From Argyresthia goedartella (Eukaryota; Arthropoda; Insecta; Lepidoptera; Argyresthiidae): DNA of 64,000 nucleotides. The position numbers and the translations under genes are program-made. The stretch spans positions 5,106,501-5,170,500 of the forward strand of contig OX463827.1 in the NCBI GenBank assembly GCA_949825045.1, written 5' to 3'. The notes beneath the pieces were generated by a model. That model was not told where the DNA came from and searched no databases. It was given only the letters and a program-made list of their open reading frames with translations. This document shows positions 44,765-56,515 of the stretch, piece by piece; the first letter of the stretch is position 1; each line of letters starts with the position of its first letter.

Positions 44765-44850
44765 GAGCTCCGTGGCTCCGTGGCTCCGTTCAAGGCTCTA
44801 CATACCAAGCGAGAAAGTCGCTGGTTCGAATCCTGCCTGGGGATGACAAA
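44765..44850 (+). repeat. tRNA-like SINE head
   Basis: gagctccgtggctccg repeated, then tcgctggttcgaatcctgcc (B box). The A-box region is duplicated (gtggctccgtggctcc). It joins K5 directly. Confidence 0.6.
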
Positions 44851-44854
44851 AACC

Positions 44855-45065
44855 CTTTATACTTTATTGCACAAAAACAGAAGATACTGATACATCAGAA
44901 TGGAAACTAGCTGTACAAAGGCGAGGTTATTTCTAAATACAGATTTCCTCCAGTAAACATAGGATGGACAGGATACATGAAAGAACAGGTAGACCTATGT
45001 GCACAACGTTAAAATATTACAATAATAAACTACTTACTAATATGTACATAAATACATAATATCAA
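44855..45065 (-). mobile_element. K-family LINE 3' tail (K5)
   Basis: tactttattgcacaaaaaca, aaaggcgaggttatttctaa, then tcctccagtaaacataggat ggacagg, the reversed K tail. Confidence 0.75.
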
Positions 45066-46639
45066 TTCAAATAGACAAAATGATACCACATACATATACT
45101 TATTTCAACATTTTACTAACCCAAAACGCATGATTGGCTTTGGACTTAATATTTTGGAATCGATTACTTTTTCGATCTGTTTATCCTCCGCGAATCCGGG
45201 CCGCCCCGGCGCGAAACAGCTAGGATCCGCGGCATATTTTAAGCAAACCCGCGCGCGGCACTTGACTGACCTATCAAGTGATTCTGTTGGAATGGTAACT
45301 CTTAGAACTATACGAATTGTAGATCTGAGTAGCTAATGAAACCCTCTCTTTGTTTATGCGAAAAAAATGTCACTGTGACCTTAGTTTATTTTTGTACCGA
45401 CATGAGAATCACCGACTTCTATGAAAATGTTCCCTCTCGACACAAATCTAGCCGACATGAGAAAAACATCAACAAATATACATGTTGTTTGATACTTATG
45501 TAATCTACACAAGATAACCTTTTCAAAACAATAAAAACATTAGTGTGTTCATATAGAAACAATTCAATATTCACCATAAAAGCTCAGAAAAGATCAGTCA
45601 AAAATCGCGCGCGAGAAAAAGTGATTTTGTTTTTTCCAGTCTGAATATTTTTTTCAACGAAAGACCACAGACAAATATGTTCATGGTAGAGTTTGACTAA
45701 TGCCGCATTTACACTTGCCAAGCATGCCAACATTATGCACTAAAATTGTACCAAAATACCGGTTTGTAAACACAGCGTCACCCGCGCATCAATAGCTGCG
45801 CCTGGTAACCAACGGTATTTTGACTTTGCAGCTATTGATGAGTTCGGATACTGAGAGGTATTCATAACCTAGTATTCAGATCCCTAATAATCCCTCAAAT
45901 ATGAATACCTAAAAAAACATACTTCCTGTATTTATATCCTGTATAAAGGTGCTATAGCCTCGCCCGCAAATTGTTCTTCAATTTATATACATTTTCTTCA
46001 GCAAATTTTACTAATCTCGCGAGATTTTCGTTTTTACCCAGAGATTGTGCGTCTGGCTTTATCGGAAGGTAAGTAAATTATAGAGAACAATTATATTTAT
46101 ATAAGCAGGCTTATATGTTACCCCTCCTTGCATTATACTTGGATACTATTAGCAAAGACTCAATGCTTGAAGGTTTGATTTGAAGTATACTGTAACAATC
46201 CGCGAACTTATATCAAATAAATGAAAACAAAAAATATATTAATTTGCATAATCAAATTTACACACAGATTAACTATGATTCCCACACTAGGCATGCCTGC
46301 GTCGTAGGAAAATCATTTGAAATACATCTCGATTTGCGTTATTTACTCATCACTCTAATTGCAAAACTCAGGAAAAAGTAAAATTTAATTTCTTATATAC
46401 TATGAATAAAATAATGAGTATAAAAATTATATTATATATAATACACAACGATATACCTACATTATATATAATAAGTGCAAATAAAATAAATATAAAGTTG
46501 TCTCATCTCATCCCGGATGTCGTTGTTAATTATTTTTTAACTAAGCCACCAATAAAAATTAAAAATAATAATAATAATTGCTCAACAGCTTCGTAGGCAT
46601 ATCAGCAGAATAATAATTGAATTCACAAATTAAAAACTT
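45066..46639. other. No supported feature
   Basis: A GC bump at 45195-45260 carries no motif. 46390-46580 is extremely AT-rich. Confidence 0.4.
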
Positions 46640-46965
46640 TAAAAACCGACTCCAAGGTCAAGCCCTATTTCTTTCCCCCGGTCGGGATGCGAATGAAGTC
46701 TATGGTCATAAAAAGTCCTCATCAAAACTTTTGCTGCACGGAACCATAAACCAAAACGTCATCTGTGTTTTTTTTTTTCATTTGTTGATTTTTTTTAAAG
46801 CGCTAAATCAATTTTGATAGGAATTTTAAGGGACCACCTCTAAAGTATGACCTACCGAACAAAAAATAACTATCAAAATCGGTCCATAATTGACGGAGTA
46901 ATCTAGAAACAAACCCAACAAAACAGACAAATTGATGCCTCCTCCTTTTTTGACATCACTTTAAA
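46640..46965 (+). repeat. N-family repeat, longer copy (N2)
   Basis: Opens aaaccgactccaaggtcaag, includes ccccggtcgggatgcgaatg, aagcgctaaatcaattttga, atcggtccataattgacgga gtaat and ends near tttttgacatc. Compare 1690-1893. Confidence 0.75.
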
Positions 46966-47116
46966 ATAAAGAGACTCTTTAAAGTCATACTGGCACTGAC
47001 ATTTCCTGAGCAAAACACAGTGACATGACTTTAAGTCTCCGTCAAACTTTAAGTTGTCGTCATGTGCAAAAATAAGCCCGCAGTAAGTAACTATTGGAAT
47101 GAAAGATTTTATGACA

Positions 47117-47746
47117 AAATACACGGCCGCCAGCAACGGCGTCCAGCAAGGGTCACCGTTGTGTTCTCTCTGTCATCGGCAGTGTGTTAATGAGATGTGC
47201 GCGACTTACCTACCAACGACACACAACAATAGACATGCGCAAAATATGCCAGTGAAAAGAAAAGATTGAAGTGTATCTTTTATGTCAGTGAACTACTTCA
47301 ATCATATAGTTCAGTAGTTCATTTAGTCCACCTTATCAGAACGAGTTAATGAGAGATACAGATCGTGTAGAAGAATGAAAGATTTAGTTCAGTAGTTCAT
47401 TTAGTCAAACATATCCGAACGCTTCAATGAGAAAGGGATGGGAAAACGCTTCGACGAACCTTCCAGAATAGAGCAACCGAAAATATGATTTTGGTGAACG
47501 GCGCAACTTTTAAATTTCATTGGCGTATAGCGGAAAACGATGCCAGCGAGATAAAAAAGAGAGATACATTGAACTAAATGAAGTAAAGACACACTCTAAT
47601 GAGGAACAAGGTTTTAATTCGAAATGAACTACTTCATTTACTTCAATCATTCGTGAACTACATCTCTACACAACAACACACTGCCGACGACAGAGAAACA
47701 CAAGCGGTGACCTTTACTGGCTGCCTTTGCTGGCAGCTGTGTATTT
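47117..47746. mobile_element. 630-bp non-autonomous element with ~72-bp TIRs (V)
   Basis: The left arm (47117-47188) and reversed right arm (47673-47746) share aaatacac.gc, gccagcaa.ggc, cag.aagggtcaccg, ttgtgtt.ctctgtc and tcggcagtgtgtt. The interior has two diverged copies about 78 bp apart of tagttcagtagttcatttag tc (47307, 47385). No transposase. Confidence 0.8.
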
Positions 47747-47835
47747 CATACTTTAGATTCACTCAAGAATCTCTTTCGTCAAATTAGGATGGAATAGTTG
47801 TAGAGAACTGGGAAAGAATAAAATTCCACCACGTT

Positions 47836-48105
47836 ACATTTTTTTTAAATATTTTTCGACTGTTTCCCGTCTAATGAAGCCCGTACTTGTATAGTGATAT
47901 TAAATATAAATTTTTTGTGAAGCAAGAAAAGAAAAATATTCTCTTTTGAAGCTACATAATTTCTAAGTGACATCCCTGTATTTTTTAAGGGTTCACATGC
48001 GCGATGATATTAAAGAATTATTTGAAACTCCATCGTAAAAATTACGAAAACATTAATTATAATAAAAATAACTATAGGTATCATTAAAAAATACAACACA
48101 TAGTG
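47836..48105 (+). repeat. Q-family repeat (Q1), adjoining the BEL element
   Basis: actgtttcccgtctaatgaa gcccgta, ctcttttgaagctac, gggttcaca and ttaaaaaatacaaca match 58127-58372 in the same order and orientation. It ends exactly where the BEL gag remnant begins, so it could be its LTR. Confidence 0.7.
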
Positions 48106-48124
48106 TGTTGACACAACAAACAAA

Positions 48125-48700
48125 AACTATCAGATTGCTGTCGAGATATTGAAATCAAGATATGGTAAAGAAGACGAAATCATCTCCACGCACACCACCG
48201 TGCCTTAAGCGGCGTTAAAGAAGCAGAAGAAATGTCTGAATATAGGAGCACATTGGATGAAATAGAACGTCACCTACGAGTGCTCGAATCGTTAAAAGAA
48301 GACATCAATTCCAAACAGAACTTGTTCCTCATTATGGAAAAAATTCCAACAGTTATCATCTATGAAACAAAGATGCGGCTAAGGTTTGAAGGAAACTACA
48401 CTGTTAGAGACGTATTTAAGCAGCTTTCAATCATAATCTCCACAAAGGAAGAAGCGCTCTGAATGAAGAGAGATAAAACGTCAGGAAGTGCATCTCAATA
48501 TACAGTAGAAACGCTAATGACAAACGATAATCGTTGTAAAGATTGAAAATTTCCCTCCCAAAGTGGTACTGTCTACTTTAATCAAGACAAAAGTAATTTT
48601 CGCCCTCAAAATAGCTATCCTCATTATCACAAAGACAATCCAAAATTACTTCTATCAAACAACTTCAACCAGTACAACAGGAGCAACCAGACACAAGGAT
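48125..48700 (+). pseudogene. BEL/Pao gag remnant (DUF1759-like)
   Basis: NYQIAVEILKSRYGKEDEI at 48125, then, after a frameshift, YRSTLDEIERHLRVLESL and NLFLIMEKIP within the open part 48232-48462. These are the features of the BEL gag region that precedes the zinc knuckles (a length-variable LK.R.G segment, then R.L..L). In an intact element this protein builds the particle. Here the first part is missing, one frameshift lies near 48200, and a stop falls at 48460. Confidence 0.75.
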
Positions 48701-48711
48701 ATAATTCTAGA

Positions 48712-49380
48712 ATGAATCACGAAGCAAGAAATCACAACCAAAGAATGAACCTGATCAAGAGGAAATATGATGGAAATCACAACAAGGGACTTGGAGATAA
48801 AAGAAGGAAACTTCAACACAATATGAGTCCTTGTCTCTTTTGTAAAGAAAATCATATCATCCGAGACTGCTCGAAAATTATAGATGTAACGGAACGAAAA
48901 AAGATGTTAGTCGATAGATGTTTCAAGTGTATCAGAATAAGGCATTATTATCAAAGGGAGTGTACTGATAACCGAATGAGTCGCTACTGGCGTAAAAATG
49001 GAAAACACCATCACACACTGTGCCCAAACAAATTCAATTCAAAGTCGGAAAAGGTATCAACTAACATCATGCACGTTAATAATGAAAAATCCACGATTCT
49101 GCAGGCTGTAGTCAAAGTCCAAGGAGAATACGGCGATATCAAGAAGTGTCGAATGCTGCTCGACTGCGGAAGTCAGCGCAGCTACATAACACAAAGTGTT
49201 GCAAAAGACTTGAACCTTCGAACCGAAGAACACAATAACCTATTCACATTCGAATCGCAAACACCCAAGGAGATAATCAGCCCGTTAGTAAAATTAAGGA
49301 TTGCAACACGTAACATGGAAACTAAAATCCTCTATGCTAATGTGGTGCCGTCGATATCCCAAGGTATTTTACCTCCTTAG
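48712..49380 (+). pseudogene. BEL/Pao zinc-knuckle and aspartic protease region
   Basis: A 222-codon open piece. Around residues 44-90 it has CLFCKENHIIRDC and CFKCIRIRHYYQREC, the paired knuckles that bind RNA, followed by HHHTLCP. Near residues 145-160 is MLLDCGSQRSYIT, the aspartic protease active-site loop of the BEL type, then ATRNMETKILYANVVPSI. It ends at a TAG. In the intact polyprotein this continues into reverse transcriptase, so the stop is a lesion. Confidence 0.85.
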
Positions 49381-49415
49381 GCAGAAATAGATACTCTCAA
49401 AGATATAGAAAACTA

Positions 49416-50071
49416 TTGCTAGCTGATGATGGATCACCAGCTGATCGCGTTGATATTCTATTGGGCAACGATTACTACTACTTTTTCTTGCTAACAAACA
49501 AGGTAACCATCAAAGATGACTCATACTTAATTGTGTCCGAATTTGGCTGGATACTTTCCGGAAGAGTAGCCAACAAACCTGTTGAAAAATTTCCTGTAGT
49601 AACATATTTCCAATCGTCATGCGAAACCCATTTAAATGAACCTGATCTACCATTAAACGATAGACATCTGAAACTTCTATGGAATTTAGAATCCATAGGT
49701 ATTACGGATTCGCCAAAGTTAATAGAGATGAAGAAGCGATCAAACACTTTAATGACACAACCAAATATATAAACAATAGATATTATGTCAGCTGGCCATG
49801 GAAGAGTTCCCCTGAAGATTTACCTTCAAACTTTGGGTTAGCCTTTGGGCGATTAATAAATCTACTCAAAAGATTAGATTGTGACACTGTGAAGGTATAT
49901 GATGATACGTTAAAGGATCAATTGGAAAAGGGAATCATAGAAATTGTACCTAAACTTAATGAGAACTTTCCCATTCACTTTATACCCCATCACTGTGTGT
50001 CTGTACCAGACAAATCCCTGGGAATCATTTATGACGCTTCAGCAAAGGTCCAAGACGCCCACGCTGTGTGA
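49416..50071 (+). pseudogene. BEL/Pao protease-RT linker and start of RT
   Basis: Two overlapping frames. The first (49416-49772) has VDILLGNDYYYFF and SEFGWILSGRV, the conserved post-protease segment. The second (49679-50071) has YYVSWPWKSSPEDLP, GIIEIVPKLN and HFIPHHCVSVP with YDASAKV, the pattern just before the RT palm. A frameshift joins them at about 49700. After this point RT is absent. Confidence 0.8.
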
Positions 50072-50843
50072 AACACGGTGGAGGACCAATCAAAGTACCA
50101 CCAACACCACCTCTACCACATGAAAGAGTCAACTAAAGTAAACCATTCCTGTGAATGTGAACAGGAATGGATTACCTAGGTCCAGTGTTGGTAAAAATAG
50201 AAAATCAAACAAGAAAAAGGTGGATATGTTTATTCACGTGTATTCTTATGCTGTAAGAGCAATACACCTCGAAGTTGTGCATTGCGGCGAATGATATCTA
50301 CAAGAGGTGTACCAACCGTTATTACATCAGACAACGCTTTGTATTTCAAACTTATGTCAGATATAGTTGGATACTCGTATTGCGTAGAGAATAAAATCAA
50401 ACGGAAGTTCATACCGGAACTTGCACCACGGTTTGGAGGATTATACGAAAGATTGGTAGGCCTCGTGAAATATTGCAGGAGAAGAACACTTCAAAAACAT
50501 ATTCTAAAGGACAGCCAACTAAGAAAAATGACCAAAGAAATAGAAGCAGTTTTAAATACCAGACCTCTAACATGCGTGGATACAGAACTTGAACACATTC
50601 TAACACCAGCAGACTTTATTCTAACCGGTAACTGTATAACACTAGAAAACACCTCGAGAGATGATCCCATACAAGATCCTCTGACAAAGACCAACTTGAT
50701 CCAAAATTGGAGAAAAACCCGCATAATATTAGAAGAATTCAAAGAGATTTTCCAAAATTGCTATTTATCTAGCTTAAGAGAAAGGTATTCACATTTACAA
50801 CTTCGTATAGTTTCAAAGGTAACTCCTAAAGAAGATCAAATTA
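50072..50843 (+). pseudogene. BEL/Pao integrase, part before the maT insertion
   Basis: Starts in a GGPIKVPPTPPLPHERV segment, then TGMDYLGPVLVKIEN (first catalytic Asp, about 50165). ITSDNALYFK gives the second Asp (50330) and APRFGGLYERLVGLVK the glutamate (50450), in the 188-codon open frame 50282-50848. The last part, KCTFEF-like in other members, is here KVTPKEDQI and breaks off at the maT end. The core triad is present, but a stop and frameshift near 50120-50280 separate it. Confidence 0.85.
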
Positions 50844-50968
50844 CATAGTCAGGTCATAAGTTTTGTCACATGTGCAATATGAAATAATTTAGACATGTTT
50901 ATTATTTATGTAAACATTTATATAGCAAAATGAACTTAATAAAACATAGATTCTTAGGGTAATAAAGT

Positions 50969-51976
50969 TTATTCAAAATGACCCCCGCGGTTTTGAATAC
51001 AGGCCTTTATTCTGCGCGACCAGTCGTCTATCGCAGCACGAACGAGGTCCATGTCAATATCGGCGGCTGCCTTAATCAAGGATGCCTTGAGTGACTCCAA
51101 ATCAGGATGAGGCTTTGAGCAGGCCTTTTCCTCCAAGTGTTGCCATATCTTGTAATCTAACGGACTCAAATCTGGACTGGAGGAGGACCAGCCAGTCTTG
51201 TGTGCTTTTCGCTCTATGAGCTGGCGCAGAATCTTGTTGGAATACCCAGTGCCTTATTATTAAACATGGTATGAGAAACAGGTTCCACAAGGTTCTTGAG
51301 GACTGTATTTTGATACACAACTGCATTAGTTTTTATGCCTATCTCACAAAAATGTACCTCAGTTAAGCCCCAATAAGAGACTCCCAACCAAACCATGAGC
51401 GGGGATGGAAAATGACCTCGTTGGACACGCGGAATACGGTTGCTCGCTTCTTCACTGCTGTGTGCGTACACCTTATCATTTTGTTTGTTGTAGCTCTCTT
51501 CCACGGTGAAAATTTTTTCATCTGAAAAAATAATTTCCCGATGCTTTTTTCCCACGAACCGCTTCAACAAAGCGCGGCATCTCTTCAGTCGCAGGTCCAT
51601 TAAACGAGCGTTTTCTTCGATATGCCCTAAGCCCTAAGTCTTCATTTAACACCCTTTTCACCGTGGTCCTGCTTAACCCCATCTGAAGGGCCAACAGTTT
51701 CTGCTTGCGTATGGGATTTCTTTGAATTCGCGCCTTCACAGCTTTTATCACTGCTGGACTCCTAACAGAGCGAGGGCGACCACTTCTTGACCTGTCATCT
51801 ACACTAGAGTCTTCATTGTATCGTTTTATGGTACGATAAACGAATCTTTTGGTTACATTCAAATTTTTCAGTAAGTCGAAAATCTGAATTGGCGCGTAAC
51901 CGCAACGATGCAACGCAATAACTGCGACACGGTCTTCTTTAAGTGTCCACTCCATATTTAAAAATGAGGAAAATTC
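50969..51976 (-). pseudogene. maT-family transposase, copy 2, frameshifted
   Basis: The N-terminus is complete, unlike copy 1: MEWTLKEDRVAVIALHRC is followed by the helix-turn-helix segments within 51518-51976. FSDEKIFTVEE carries the first catalytic Asp. Near 51610 about 17 bp present in copy 1 are missing, and near 51190 about 38 bp are missing. Each deletion shifts the frame, so the DNA-binding part, the middle with the first two Asp residues (51214-51600) and the end (50969-51169, with SPLDYKIW) lie in different frames. It is non-functional. Confidence 0.9.
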
Positions 51977-52150
51977 TAAAAAGTACACATTTTTATTTTC
52001 ATGAAATATTCGAAATTCGAATTCAATAAACTTTTTTGTGGCCAGCGTTCTAAATTCAAAAGTTTTTATTGTGTGACAGAACTTATTATTATTTATTATT
52101 ATTATTTATTTAGCTCAGATAACAGGATCCATATAAATACATAATTACAA

Positions 52151-54947
52151 CTAAATTAACATTTTTACCCAATGGTGGGTGAATAGGCCATCCCATCTCT
52201 CAGAAAACACCTTTAGAATGCCGTTGCTACTGACGCGCATTATGCTCAGCAACGACGCAGCTCTTTTTCTCATGATGGCTTGGAAGCCATCAGTGCGCGC
52301 GTCTGCAAACATTGCTGAAGCACTGCAGAACCGCGGCAGCCGCAACAGCATCCTAAAGGAGTTATTATATTGGACGCGTAGGGCGCTGTAAGTCTTCTGT
52401 GAATATCTGACCCACAGACTGCTGGTGTAAAAAAATTGACAATATGCTCTAAAAAGAGTTATCTTTACCTGTGTTGAGCACCGAGCAAATCTACAAGCCA
52501 GCATATTACTTCTACTGTCAACGCCCTACGCTCCCTCTCTATATCAAACTCATCTTGTAAATATTCGTTTACAACGTGCCCCAAATACTTAAATTCGGTT
52601 ACCCGATTTAGGCAACACCCCTTAAGACTTATTTGTGGAACATTATCAAGTGTTCTTGAGTCTGCTTTAAAAACCAGATATTCACTCTTCTTAACATTGT
52701 AAATAAGACCATGGCTATCTGCATAGTTTTCGCATATAGCCAATAGTTTTCTCAGGGCACTCACCGACGGGCTCAGCAGCACCATGTCATCGGCATAGCT
52801 CAGATTATTTAGACAAACGCCATCAATATAGCAACCAACATGCATACTGCTGAGCCCCTCGAGGAGGCCATTTATGTACAGATTAAATAATCTTGGTGAC
52901 GTTAGACCTCCCTGTCGCACACCACACTGTAGTCTATAGCTATCTGACACTTGATCCGACCATTTAACTTAGTTTATCTGATGATTGTACCAGTATCGAA
53001 AAACAGATAGTAGTTCAGGTGGCATTCCAGCTTCTTTTAGCTTAGTCCACAAGATATCATATGAAACCATATCAAAAGCTTTCGATAGGTCGAGAAAGCA
53101 AGCATAGATCGGAGTGCCTCTATCAGTATAATATCTTACCATACTCTTTAGGGCTAAAATATTAGTTTCGGTAGAGAGGCCCTGCTGGAAACCAAATTGA
53201 GCATCCCCAATTTTAATAGTTTTATTTAGGCGCGCATCCAATAAACAATCAAAAACCTTTGCTATCACAGAAGCCAAGGATATAGGTCTATAGTTTGATT
53301 TGTCCGATATATCGCCAGTTCTATTTTTTACTATCGGCACTACAATCGTTTTCATCATATCGTCTGGTAAGTATGAATGAACAATACACATAGAATAAAA
53401 TAAAGCTAGCACCCTCGGCATATGAAAACCCGCATGCACCAGGTGTTCGATGCTGAGTCCATCGTGACCTGGCGATTTGCCTCTTTTCATACCCCGGATA
53501 GCACTCCTCACCTCTTTAGCTGTTATCCTACTTATTTCACTGTCAACATCATGGTTTGACTCGGTCTCAGCATCGCACACCTGTTGCGATTGCGGCCTGA
53601 GTGGTGAAATTACTTTAAAGTGGTCCTTGAAAATATTGGCAATTTCGCTGGGCTTACTGATACCGTCAACACTCACTGGCAGGCCAGGCTTCAAAATTAA
53701 CTTATTAGTTGCTCGCCAAAAAGAGCTAAAGTCATTATTACTACGGTGTGTGGCTATGATATCCATTTTGACTTGCTCTTGGTTTTTTATACACTATTTT
53801 AATTTAGCTTTAAATATGAAACGACTGCTACACATTTCTTCGTACGTCCTGCCACAACGCGGTTTACCCTGAAGGGTCCAGAGCTGAAATTTGAGCCGGG
53901 CCTGCCTGTGAAATTCTTGTACATGACGGTTCCAGCCTACAACAATTCTATTTCTCTGCGCCCTTTTGATTTCAACTCCCTTGTAGCTTTCAATGGATGC
54001 TTTTTCTAAAATGCAAACAATATTTTTATACATATCGTCCAATATAAGTTTATGTTTTAAATTTTTACACAGACCAGAACAACACTCTTGAAAATCGCGT
54101 GGAAAATCTATATCTCTAAATTTTTTATTACAAGCACTACTAAACTGCTTTATCTGGTCAGCCTCTCTTTGGCCCCAAACAATTTTGTTACACGTTGCAT
54201 CATTATTAATTATTTTAGGAATAATAATGTTTAAATCACATTCTAATAAAAGTGGCTTATGATCTGACCAGGTCACATCATATAAAATATTTGCATTTTT
54301 GAGACTTGACCATGCAGCAGAAGTTACAATACAATGATCGAGCCATCTTGTACAGCCATGCGCATCACTGATGTAAGTATAAGATCCAGAATTCATACCC
54401 AACTTTTCAGTATCTGCACACACCCATTGTTGATCACACGAGAACCGCATCAGTTCTGTCCAAAATAGTTCACCCGGATGTGCATTAAAGTCTCCAAGGA
54501 CGAAAACCGACTCCGCTTCATTATTTTCAATTAAGGAGTTTACCTCACCTAGACAGTCCGTAAACTCTGTTAAGTTATCAATATTATCCGTTGGCATGTA
54601 CACACTCATTATAACTATTTCACGATCCTAATAGCCACTATTCTATTACTATTGCAGTTAATCACCGACACTGACGAGAATGCATGTTTGCGCCACAGCA
54701 AGGCCACGCCCCCATACGGTCTCCCCGTGCTGTAGGTAGCTAAGTCGACAGCTGATTTTCCTGTGTATTCCAAATCTTCATGTATGCTTCCCAGTAGTGG
54801 AATATCGTACGGCATCAACCAAGTCTCCTGAAGTGCGACAACATCCGCCTTATCACATATCGTTCTGATGCTGAACATAGAAGGTTTTAACGATTGGCAG
54901 TTAAAGCTAACAAGTTGACTTAATTTGCTTGCAGGTGTACTACACAT
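52151..54947 (-). pseudogene. LINE ORF2: APE endonuclease and reverse transcriptase, with frameshifts and stops
   Basis: Start ATG at 54947. Endonuclease motifs: SFNCQSL, VALQETWL, VLGDFNAHPGE and SDHKPLLLECD (54947-54200). Reverse transcriptase: GKSPGHDGLSIEHL, NYRPISLASVIAKVFD, FGFQQGLSTETNIL, FLDLSKAFDMVSYD, RQGGLTSPRLFNLYINGL, catalytic YADDMVLL (near 52790) and FKYLGHVV. The C-terminal domain has CSASAMFADARTDGFQAIM. Lesions: a one-base frameshift near 54612, in-frame stops near 53795 and 52970, and a frameshift near 52480. The enzyme would nick the target and copy its RNA in place. This copy cannot. Confidence 0.9.
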
Positions 54948-56046
54948 GATCTAAGTTTTTTGGCTTCGGGTCATCAGAGTTATGTGCTCTGTCTAAAAAA
55001 GAGTACTTAAAATTTACAAAACGGCGGAAGAAAATTCGTTTTGGCCATAAGTTAACATCTTTGTATAAATGAAGTTTATTTTTAGAAACATACATTTTAA
55101 ATGCATTATGGTCCGTACCCTCCTCCGTTACGATTTGCCTCAAGTACACTCTCTCTTGCGTTTTTGTAAATATGTAGTCAGCAATATTTTTGGCTTTTGT
55201 TTCCAAATGCACGTTTGTAATGAAGAGTGCTACTTTTGGATCCGCCGCTTTGAAAAGCCCGCCCGGGTCTACATCTGCTTGACCCATCTGGCCCACAAAG
55301 CGATTTTTTGACTTGGACTTTTTTCTTCTTGCTATTAGGGTCCAGTTCTCTTCTTGGTCATTTGAGGTTCCAACCTTAACTACTGTGGCCCTAGTACTAA
55401 CACTGGCCTGGGCCTTAACTACTTCAGCAAGGGTCATGTTTTTGTTTACCCTATTCACTTCACAGTCAGCTGACTGCGCGCTTGTATAAGGAGACGTGAT
55501 GTTTCTAGCATCTGTCTCACTGCACCCGCGGTCGCCTCCGTTGGCTATCTCTGTCGCCGTTCGATCCGCGCTCAACTGTGGCGTAGTCAAAGTGGATTGA
55601 GCAGGTGTCTCATTGCTCTCGCTTTCGTGGCCGCCTGCTGTCTCTTTCTCCGTGCGATTTTGTGCCGGCTTGTAGATAGGCGAGCTAGTTGAGGGTATAG
55701 GACAAATATCCGCAGATTTTGTTGTAGGTAGCTTTGGTTGCAGATTTTCCCCATATGATGCAGCTGCCAGAGAAGATATAGGTCTCCAGCACGGCTCTAC
55801 CCTTGTACTTCCATCTTCTATTGACACATTATTGTGTGACATACCCATGGGCCCACTGTCTAGATAAGCACTTCGTCGCATATTTACGTTAAAATCCGTA
55901 TTCACAAGTGAGGCGGTTTTCATATATTGTAGATCCTCCCTCACTTAACTGAGCTGGCTTGAAGTAACATAGTTTTCTTTCACGAGATTGAGTTCTGCTC
56001 GCAAGATGACAAGATCCTTAAGAATTTTGGTCACATCCACATGATG
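54940..56046 (-). pseudogene. LINE ORF1 (nucleic-acid-binding protein), 5'-truncated
   Basis: The reading frame begins at the LINE's upstream edge without its own Met. The first part (VTKILKDLVILRAELNLVKE, then SSQLS) looks like a short coiled coil. A stop then interrupts at 55945-55947, and the frame is open again from 55944 to the stop at 54940 (334 codons). That part is rich in Ser/Thr/Pro, with WTLIARRKKSKSK (basic), then KVALFITNVHLETKAKNI, an RRM-like fold seen in ORF1 proteins of many insect LINEs. ORF1 ends with an 8-nt overlap into the ORF2 start. Confidence 0.7.
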
Positions 56047-56066
56047 ACTTATGACCTGACTGTGTA

Positions 56067-56230
56067 TATAGATAAAGGGTAACAAGAACCGAGAAGGTTG
56101 GAAAGTTGGAAAAATCATTTCATTAAGACAAAGTACCGATGGTTTGGTTGGAGTAGCAAGAGTGAAAGTAGATGATAACATATTCTCTCGTTCAATTGCA
56201 CACCTGTACTGTCAGAAAATAGGCTTTTAG
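56067..56230 (+). pseudogene. BEL/Pao integrase C-terminus after the maT insertion
   Basis: NREGWKVGKIISLRQSTDGL, VARVKVDDNIFSRSIAHLY and a stop TAG at 56228-56230. This is the C-terminal chromatin-contact-like domain (DUF5641-like: W..G.+......DG..R...V......RP...L). It is in frame with 50282-50843 once the maT and one TA are removed, apart from one TAG at the join. Confidence 0.75.
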
Positions 56231-56334
56231 TTTTTATACCTCTTTTCTTTACTTTTTTCATCGTGTAGCTTGTTAATTATGTAGTATGAGAACAATTGAT
56301 TATAAGTACTTGTTTCATTTATTATTTAAATAAA

Positions 56335-56515
56335 CAAAGATACAAGCATAAACATACGGCTTTTGCTTCAGGCCCCGCACTAGGATACCCTGGGTCGTGG
56401 GAACCAGAAACAGCGACGTCACTCACATACATATAAACATCCAAGACCTGAGAATTTTTTGAGAGGGGTATCGATCTCGGGACCCCTCGCATGGTAGGCA
56501 GAGCCACACTTATAT
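56335..56515 (-). repeat. tRNA-derived SINE, first type
   Basis: gcactaggataccctgggtc gtgggaaccagaaac and atcgatctcgggacccctcg (reversed head). Near complete. Confidence 0.8.

Larger units (their letters stand above)
52087..56046 (-). mobile_element. 3.96-kb LINE inserted in the maT right terminal repeat
   Basis: acttat occurs on both sides (52081-52086 and 56047-56052), a 6-bp target-site duplication that splits the maT repeat gacagaacttatgacc. The 3' end is a (TAA)n-type tail (52087-52112 reversed). The element is on the minus strand with ORF1 then ORF2, and is 5'-truncated in ORF1. Its C-terminal region is shared with the copy at 23066. Clade not assigned; L2/CR1-like features. Confidence 0.9.
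50844..56064 (-). mobile_element. maT-type mariner (copy 2) with a LINE inside its terminal repeat
   Basis: The left end CATAGTCAGGTCATAAGT and right end (read inward) CACAGTCAGGTCATAAGT match copy 1. TA flanks at 50842-50843 and 56065-56066. Without the LINE the element is 1255 bp. Removing it with one TA puts the BEL integrase back in one frame across the junction. Confidence 0.9.
48106..56230 (+). mobile_element. BEL/Pao retrotransposon relic carrying nested insertions
   Basis: Gag, protease and integrase pieces lie in the normal BEL/Pao order on the plus strand. Reverse transcriptase and RNase H are missing at about 50071. The integrase tail is split by the maT element (50844-56064) and resumes to a stop at 56228-56230. 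Gag is truncated at its N-terminus. Confidence 0.85.

Noticed and set aside
55069..55311. Plus-strand frame opposite the LINE ORF1
   Set aside because: It is the antisense shadow of the ORF1 RRM-like region.
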